Source of the DNA: Hemibagrus wyckioides
Taxonomy: Eukaryota; Chordata; Actinopteri; Siluriformes; Bagridae
Assembly (NCBI RefSeq): GCF_019097595.1
Contig: NC_080711.1
Span: 22,845,428 to 22,909,427 of the forward strand
Direction: 5' to 3'
Length of the DNA: 64,000 nt
Positions 53,125 to 64,000 of the stretch are shown here, piece by piece. A program made the translations under genes and the position numbers. Under the pieces are notes generated by a model. The model did no database searches, was not told where the DNA came from, and was given only the letters and a program-made list of their open reading frames with translations. The stretch's first letter is position 1. Each line of letters starts with the position of its first letter.

Positions 53125-53976
53125 CGATACATTTGACCAACTTTATTGAGAAACCAAAAATGGACAGCTAGTAGAGCTATTAGTTGACCGGTCGTCCATC
53201 GAGAGCTTTGAATCAGTGCAACAAGCGAACAGTGTAGTTGGAAGAGAGATGAACTAATAGCTCTGTCTAAAAACGACAAAAAATCAAAAATACAGAAGTA
53301 ACAAATTCAAGTCCTCAGACTCCTCGTACAGGTGGACACGCGCGTGATTAACACCGGCGGCGTTTTTCTTTTTTTTTTTTTCAGCACCACCGAATCGCAG
53401 TTAACATGCAGGAAGTAGGTTTCATATTCATCTTAACTGTTCATGGACTAATTATATACTCGTATTTCACAGACTGGAACCGCTATCGTAAAAGCTTATA
53501 AAAAACGCGAAGGCCGACGCAAACAGACCGCTCATGAAGGACCGTATTGTTTTTTTTTTTTTTGTTTGTTTTTTTATGGATTTATGTCTTTATTTTCTTC
53601 TCAATAGCACCTCCAATGTGTGGCGTGAGTTAATAAAGCGCTCTTTATTTGCTTTCTTTAAATCTGTGGGCTGGAGTCCTTGACACATGCTTCAGAGTTC
53701 AGCCTGGATTATTTTTGTTTTTTATTTTTATTTATTTGTAATGGAGAATAAAAAGTGACGTGTTTGCAGCACATGGGAATTTCAAAAGGGGCACGAAACA
53801 TGTGGACGAAAAATAATTTGCTCTGAGAGAGGGGGAAAAGTGCCAAATTCGCTGAAAGAGGGAAGGAGAGCATTAAGGGAAAGGGGGGTGGGGGGTGGGG
53901 TAAAATCGAAGGAGCCATTTGGAGAATGTTGTTCCAGCTATAATGCAGATTTGTTGGGGCGATGTTTGTTCAGTTA
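53125..53976 (-). other. ube2d3: ube2d3 3' UTR (inferred)
   Basis: Sequence between the stop codon and the distal AATAAA. It includes poly-T tracts at about 53368-53380 and 53551-53573 and a G-rich block at 53881-53900. Extent inferred from the polyadenylation signals. Confidence 0.5.
53142..53147 (-). terminator. ube2d3: ube2d3 polyadenylation signal
   Basis: AATAAA on the minus strand about 830 bp past the stop codon. A second AATAAA at 53589-53594 could give a shorter 3' UTR. Confidence 0.6.
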
Positions 53977-60243
<6,267 letters not shown>

Positions 60244-60299
60244 TCTATCTCTGTAGTTGGGAAAAAAGAAGAGATTTAGCCGGTTAGCTAAATGCCGTG

Positions 60300-60880
60300 C
60301 CTGTGCTAGCTTAGCTTAGCTTAGCTTTGTGCTTGCTAGCCCAGCAATGCGGAGGCGAGTGTGCTAAAGCTAAGCTAATCGATGAATGTTATTGCCAACG
60401 CCAAACTGACAAAACTAGCTTGCTAGCGTTCAATCTGTTTAACCTAAGAGCTTCAATTAAAAAACCTACTACTCTTCATTAAATGTATTAAACCGTCCAA
60501 ACAACAGGAAAATATGTTTAATCCTAAAAAACCCCGCGCCGTGTGTATGTGTGTATCCTCTCTACGCTGTCTTTCCACAAAATGTCTTCTTCTCTTAGCG
60601 GAACCAGACGCGTTATTTTGTTCCTACACACATTCCGACACAGCAAAAACAGTATCCTTGGATTGGATACAATGCGGCGAGATGAACAAATCTGACCAAT
60701 CAGCAGCCGGCTTGTTGATGTCAACCACCGTCAGTAGGTGGGATTGTGTTACAATACGGGTGGGAAATAAAACAACGCGACCTATACACACCCAAGCAAC
60801 AGGGTCCCGAACAGCGCCTACCTGCTGCTTACTGCTGCAAGATCAGCCGCATAAGTTTGAAGGGGAAAGAAATAAATAAT
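60300..60880 (-). promoter_or_regulatory. ube2d3: Probable ube2d3 promoter / non-coding 5' exon
   Basis: Locally richer in CG, with ACCAATCAG (a CCAAT box in inverted orientation for the gene) at 60695-60703 and a possible 5' exon donor (AGCAG|GTAGGCGC) near 60818/60819. A 121-codon plus-strand frame here has no recognisable domain. The transcription start is not defined. Confidence 0.45.
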
Positions 60881-61830
60881 AAAATGAAATCAGAAAAACC
60901 AACTGTTTTGTGATCTTTGAGGTCAAATAAACAATATATTTCTTGAGGTTTTACGACATTTCAGTTTCGCATGTCCTATTAAGGAAAAATAATAAACACA
61001 GACATTTACAGAGTAAAACATATTTCACAGAATGCACATAGAAACTGCTAATAAAATGACAATTAACACTGGCTAATGTGATATTTTAGGAAATATCCCA
61101 AAATATTTTACCTCAGTCATTTCTTTATTTACCTCTTAGGGGTTGGGAAACCCCCAACCCCTAAAACCCAAACCTCAGCTAGTCATGTTAAAGGCGTCTG
61201 TCCTGAAGACTTGCATGTGGTGGAAAACCTCCCCACTTATTGTCCTAAAGCTCTAACACTGGAGATGTCACACTTTTCACAGAAAATTTCACCGTATCAA
61301 TGATTATAATGATTTTTCTTTGTTAAATAACAGCAAAAATCTGTCTTAAAGAGCTTATGAGATAATAGAAGACAAACATTAATATAAAACCGTGGATTTC
61401 CTTGTGCTTTTGTAGGAGGAAGGAGCTGAATCGACAAAAAAAAAACAAAACAGAAATGAAACCATTATTATCTTTGAAAGTTTGCTGGATATATCCTTCT
61501 CATTACTTACTTACCATTACCATGATATTCGCATATGTTTATCTAGTTTATATGACTCAGTTGCCTCAGAAAATTTAGAAAAATTAATATATTTGCTTCC
61601 AGAGAGAATATACTGTATAAGCTGACAACTCACTATATTTTAGACACTATTTTTTTATTCACTATTTTATTTTACATTTATGACTCCATCATCATCATAC
61701 TGATAATGATTTAAACCTGATCAACGAATTTGAATTGTTTATCAATACTTGTCACAAATTCTAGAAATTATATCATTAAAACTCTGATAAAAAGTTTCAT
61801 TTTGTCTGAAATAAAGGCAAGACGGCTTCG
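60881..61830. other. Intergenic, AT-rich; no gene seen
   Basis: Separates ube2d3 from the plus-strand small gene. It contains the inverted repeat GGGTTGGG-AAACC-CCCAACCC at about 61140-61160. No cisd2-like coding sequence, the head-to-head neighbour of UBE2D3 in mammals, is seen. Confidence 0.6.
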
Positions 61831-61831
61831 A

Positions 61832-61895
61832 TTTCAGTTTCCTTCTTCACTGTCCAATAGAGTAGCTTGGGGTTGGATCATGATAGATATTTAAA
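61832..61895 (+). promoter_or_regulatory. Compact promoter: ISRE-type element, CCAAT, TATA-like
   Basis: TTTCAGTTTC (61832-61841) is the exact complement of GAAACTGAAA, the GAAANNGAAA core bound by interferon regulatory factors. CCAAT follows at 61854-61858 and TATTTAAA at 61888-61895. The start codon is 87 bp further. The spacing is that of an inducible cytokine-type promoter. Confidence 0.6.
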
Positions 61896-61981
61896 GGTGT
61901 GACTCGGGAGCAGATCAGACAGTTTACTTCGGCTACCACAACAGAGGATTAAAACAAAAAAACAAAATACAATCCTGAGAT

Positions 61982-62024
61982 ATGTCTCTGTATATTTATC
62001 TCCTGGCTGCTTTGGTTATTGCTG
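61982..62024 (+). CDS. Small secreted peptide gene, exon 1 (signal peptide)
   Basis: MSLYIYLLAALVIA, phase 1 out, donor G|GTAAGT. Hydrophobic core with small residues near the end, as in a cleavable signal peptide. Confidence 0.65.
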
Positions 62025-62965
62025 GTAAGTCGTGACATGAGCTGCTTTGGTGTATTTAATTTTTCTGTGGTGAAAAATGTAAAGATTGTCTATAAAGATC
62101 TTTTGGATTAAACTTGTGTTTATGGGTAAATAAACTGTGATACACAATTCTGTGTATTTTACTGGCCGACTTTCCATTCAAACAGGTCTGCCTGAACGAA
62201 CCAAAAGTGAAAGTTTCATCTTCGGCATAAAAGAATTCGGAGGTAAGAGATAAACCGGTGTCGCTCTCTTTAAACGAAGTTGACTAGCAGATTTACATGA
62301 GGTGGAGCTTTAGCAGAAACGTTGACAGTAACAAGAAGGTATTTGATTACAGTTTTGTTATGCATCAGGTGAACATTTGAAACAAAAACGAAACAAAAAT
62401 GCTCAGCAACGTCTAACACAAATAATGTAAAATCACGAGTTAATCAGTGAATCAGCATTAAAAGTATATTTCAGTGTACTTCAATGTCATTTTTCAAAAG
62501 AAAAGAAAACCTAAATTCATATACATGTACAATACGTCTAAGGGCAGTTGCTAAAGTCTGTGAAGAAAATACTGAAACGATCATGTGCTATCAGAGCCAT
62601 AACCAGAAAGTAGTTTCATTTTTCTTTTATCAAAACTTTCTGCATAGCTGTTATTTTGTCCAGCCTGGTGTAAAAAAAAATTATCACTGTACAAGGGGAA
62701 TGAATGAATTTAAAATTCCTCTCTTTAAAACTTCTTCTCTTTCTCTTTAATTTCAGAATGTTTTAAGAAAACACTACTGACCATGAACTGCGTGGATGAA
62801 GGTATTATATCTGAGATATAAACTTCTGACAAACAAGTTCAGTAGAAATAAAAAAGTTTGGATATCAGATTTGAAATGTTAAACAACAACATTTTTTCTC
62901 TGTTTCAGTCTGTCGCATGAAGAAATGCCTCAAACTGGGATATAATGCCCTTTTTGAAACCTCCA
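61982..62965 (+). CDS. Unrecognised small secreted cysteine-containing peptide (4 exons seen)
   Basis: I do not recognise the family. Four short exons (61982-62024, 62186-62242, 62757-62801, 62909-62965) join in one frame with phase-1 introns throughout and good GT-AG signals. They encode at least 67 residues. Residues 1-15 (MSLYIYLLAALVIAG) look like a signal peptide, followed by LPERTKSESFIFGIKEFG, ECFKKTLLTMNCVDE and VCRMKKCLKLGYNALFETS. The four cysteines form a C-x9-C-x3-C-x4-C pattern in a basic segment. The end is uncertain. Splicing at GTAAGT (62966) needs a further exon, with a candidate acceptor TTTTTTTTAACAG at 63763-63775 that would add NPIII and stop. Reading through instead gives a stop at 63025-63027. 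The upstream ISRE-type promoter suggests an immune role, which is inference. It could also be a fragment of a longer gene running past 64000. Confidence 0.6.
62186..62242 (+). CDS. Small secreted peptide gene, exon 2
   Basis: 57 bp, phase 1 at both ends, acceptor CAAACAG, donor GTAAGA. Encodes GLPERTKSESFIFGIKEFG. Confidence 0.6.
62757..62801 (+). CDS. Small secreted peptide gene, exon 3
   Basis: 45 bp, phase 1 at both ends, with a very strong pyrimidine tract (TTCTTCTCTTTCTCTTTAAT) before TTTCAG. Encodes ECFKKTLLTMNCVDE. Confidence 0.6.
62909..62965 (+). CDS. Small secreted peptide gene, exon 4
   Basis: 57 bp, phase 1 at both ends, acceptor TTTTTTCTCTGTTTCAG, donor GTAAGT. Encodes VCRMKKCLKLGYNALFETS. 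Confidence 0.58.
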
Positions 62966-64000
62966 GTAAGTTGATAGCTTTGAGCATCTTTCAGGGTTTA
63001 TTTTTCCTGACAAACAGCGTCCTTTAATGTTCGTTAATTTGCTAACATTGCTATCTCAGTCACACTAACTTTGCAGCTAAAAGTTAAAATCTGAACGTTC
63101 TTAAATGCTTGATGCACGTTTTGAATGAATGATCTTACACAATGTTTGAGCCTGCTAACTATAATGCTAAGTTATTAGTTAATTAGTTTGTATTTTAGCC
63201 TGTATTAGCTGTAAAGCATTAACATCCACCTAACTCATCTAATCTAGCAACTACTGCAGTGAACAAGCTAACTGAGGGATTAGAAGTGTAGTAAACAGGC
63301 TAATCCGCACACGAGCATTGTAGTAAACATGCTAGTATCACTTTCACACTTTCATGCTGAAAGTACCATGTTACAAGGGGAAACTTACACATTCAAGTCT
63401 GCTTTTTTTTTGTGAATAAGTTTGTTTGCTAAAATACTACGTTTCTGTTTAATGCCACATTCATGTCATGCAGCACTGCTACAGGGCTAATCTGTTTCTA
63501 GATTAGTTTGTACGTTAGTATGTTTCTACTAATCATCATGTGTTTTTACCAATCATGCTAATTCACAGGCTAGCCTGTTTACTGCTATACTAATTTGTAA
63601 GTGTGTTTCTATTCATGCTAGTTTATGGACTAGCCTACTGTTTCCTCTCATAATGATGAGTTTATGTACTAGTTAACCCTTTAATGTCCAAAGCAATGGA
63701 AAAATTCTTACTTTGCATTATTTATTTAATTCGGTCAATAATAACAACAATATATATAACTGTTTTTTTTAACAGACCCCATAATTATTTAAATATAGGC
63801 CTCTACCAAACGGCTGCGCAATCAGCTTGGGTTTAAGTTAAAAAAAATTTGTTAATTTGTTAAATATATCTACCAAACGGTCACACAGAACAGGTTAACG
63901 GGCTAGCGTGTTTTCTCCAATGCTAGTTTAAGGGTTAGCCCGAGATTTAGGTTTAGCATGACTCCAGGCAGCTGGTACAAATTAATTTTAAAGCCACAAA
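62966..64000. other. Right edge: AT-rich, decayed tandem repeats
   Basis: Between 63240 and 63680 phrases such as TGTTTCTACTAATCATCATG, CATGCTAGTTTATGGACTAG and GTAGTAAACATGCTAG recur in diverged form. A possible last exon of the small gene is at 63776-63792. No clear polyadenylation signal is seen. Confidence 0.5.

Noticed and set aside
60514..60879. 121-codon plus-strand frame
   Set aside because: Overlaps the likely ube2d3 promoter and has no recognisable domain; probably chance in a less AT-rich stretch.
61138..61163. Telomere-like TTAGGGTTGGG text
   Set aside because: Only one partial unit; better described as a short inverted repeat.

Overview
This is vertebrate nuclear DNA, almost certainly from a bony fish. 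Genes are split into short exons with GT-AG introns. Introns carry long CA/GA/AT microsatellites and minisatellites, and there are Tc1-like transposons and SINE-like repeats of a kind common in teleosts (tail ending in CAAATAAAATTGAATT-like sequence). An otophysan such as a catfish is possible, but that is a weak inference from the repeats.

Layout. (1) 147-15258, minus strand: the 5' 14 coding exons of dgkq (diacylglycerol kinase theta), covering the N-terminus, three C1 zinc fingers and the Ras-association-like region. The catalytic domain lies beyond the left edge. (2) 15259-18971: dgkq promoter side, then the nfkb1 3' UTR with a SINE-like copy just beyond, inside nfkb1. (3) 18972-47827, minus strand: a complete nfkb1 (p105/p50) coding sequence. 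I joined 23 exons in one open frame of 933 codons: Rel homology domain, nuclear localisation signal, glycine-rich processing region, ankyrin repeats, death domain and a terminal DSGVETS phosphodegron. A likely non-coding first exon and a promoter with a kappa-B site and a CRE-like site lie at about 49141-49470. (4) 49500-53120: GATA and polypurine repeats, a SINE fragment, another dispersed repeat. (5) 53977-60243, minus strand: a complete 147-residue UBE2D-class ubiquitin-conjugating enzyme in 7 exons (ube2d3 by neighbourhood), with 3' UTR to about 53125. (6) 61832-64000, plus strand: a small, unrecognised gene for a secreted, cysteine-containing peptide behind a compact promoter with an interferon-response-type element, a CCAAT box and a TATA-like box. 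This is the best candidate for something undescribed.

The genes fit an immune-signalling neighbourhood. UBE2D enzymes act with the ubiquitin ligases that process and degrade p105, p105/p50 controls NF-kappaB output, and the small plus-strand gene has an interferon-type promoter. Any co-regulation is inference.

Introns hold most of the unusual DNA: a split Tc1/mariner element with DD36E spacing (26058-27327), two internally deleted or decayed Tc1-like relics, a 1.9-kb 36-bp minisatellite with 143-bp higher-order units, an 89-bp minisatellite, a 45-bp minisatellite present in both orientations, a perfect 130-bp AT palindrome, and a 740-bp intron that is nearly all CT repeat. All exon boundaries were derived by hand from frame, splice signals and remembered family sequences; no database search was run.
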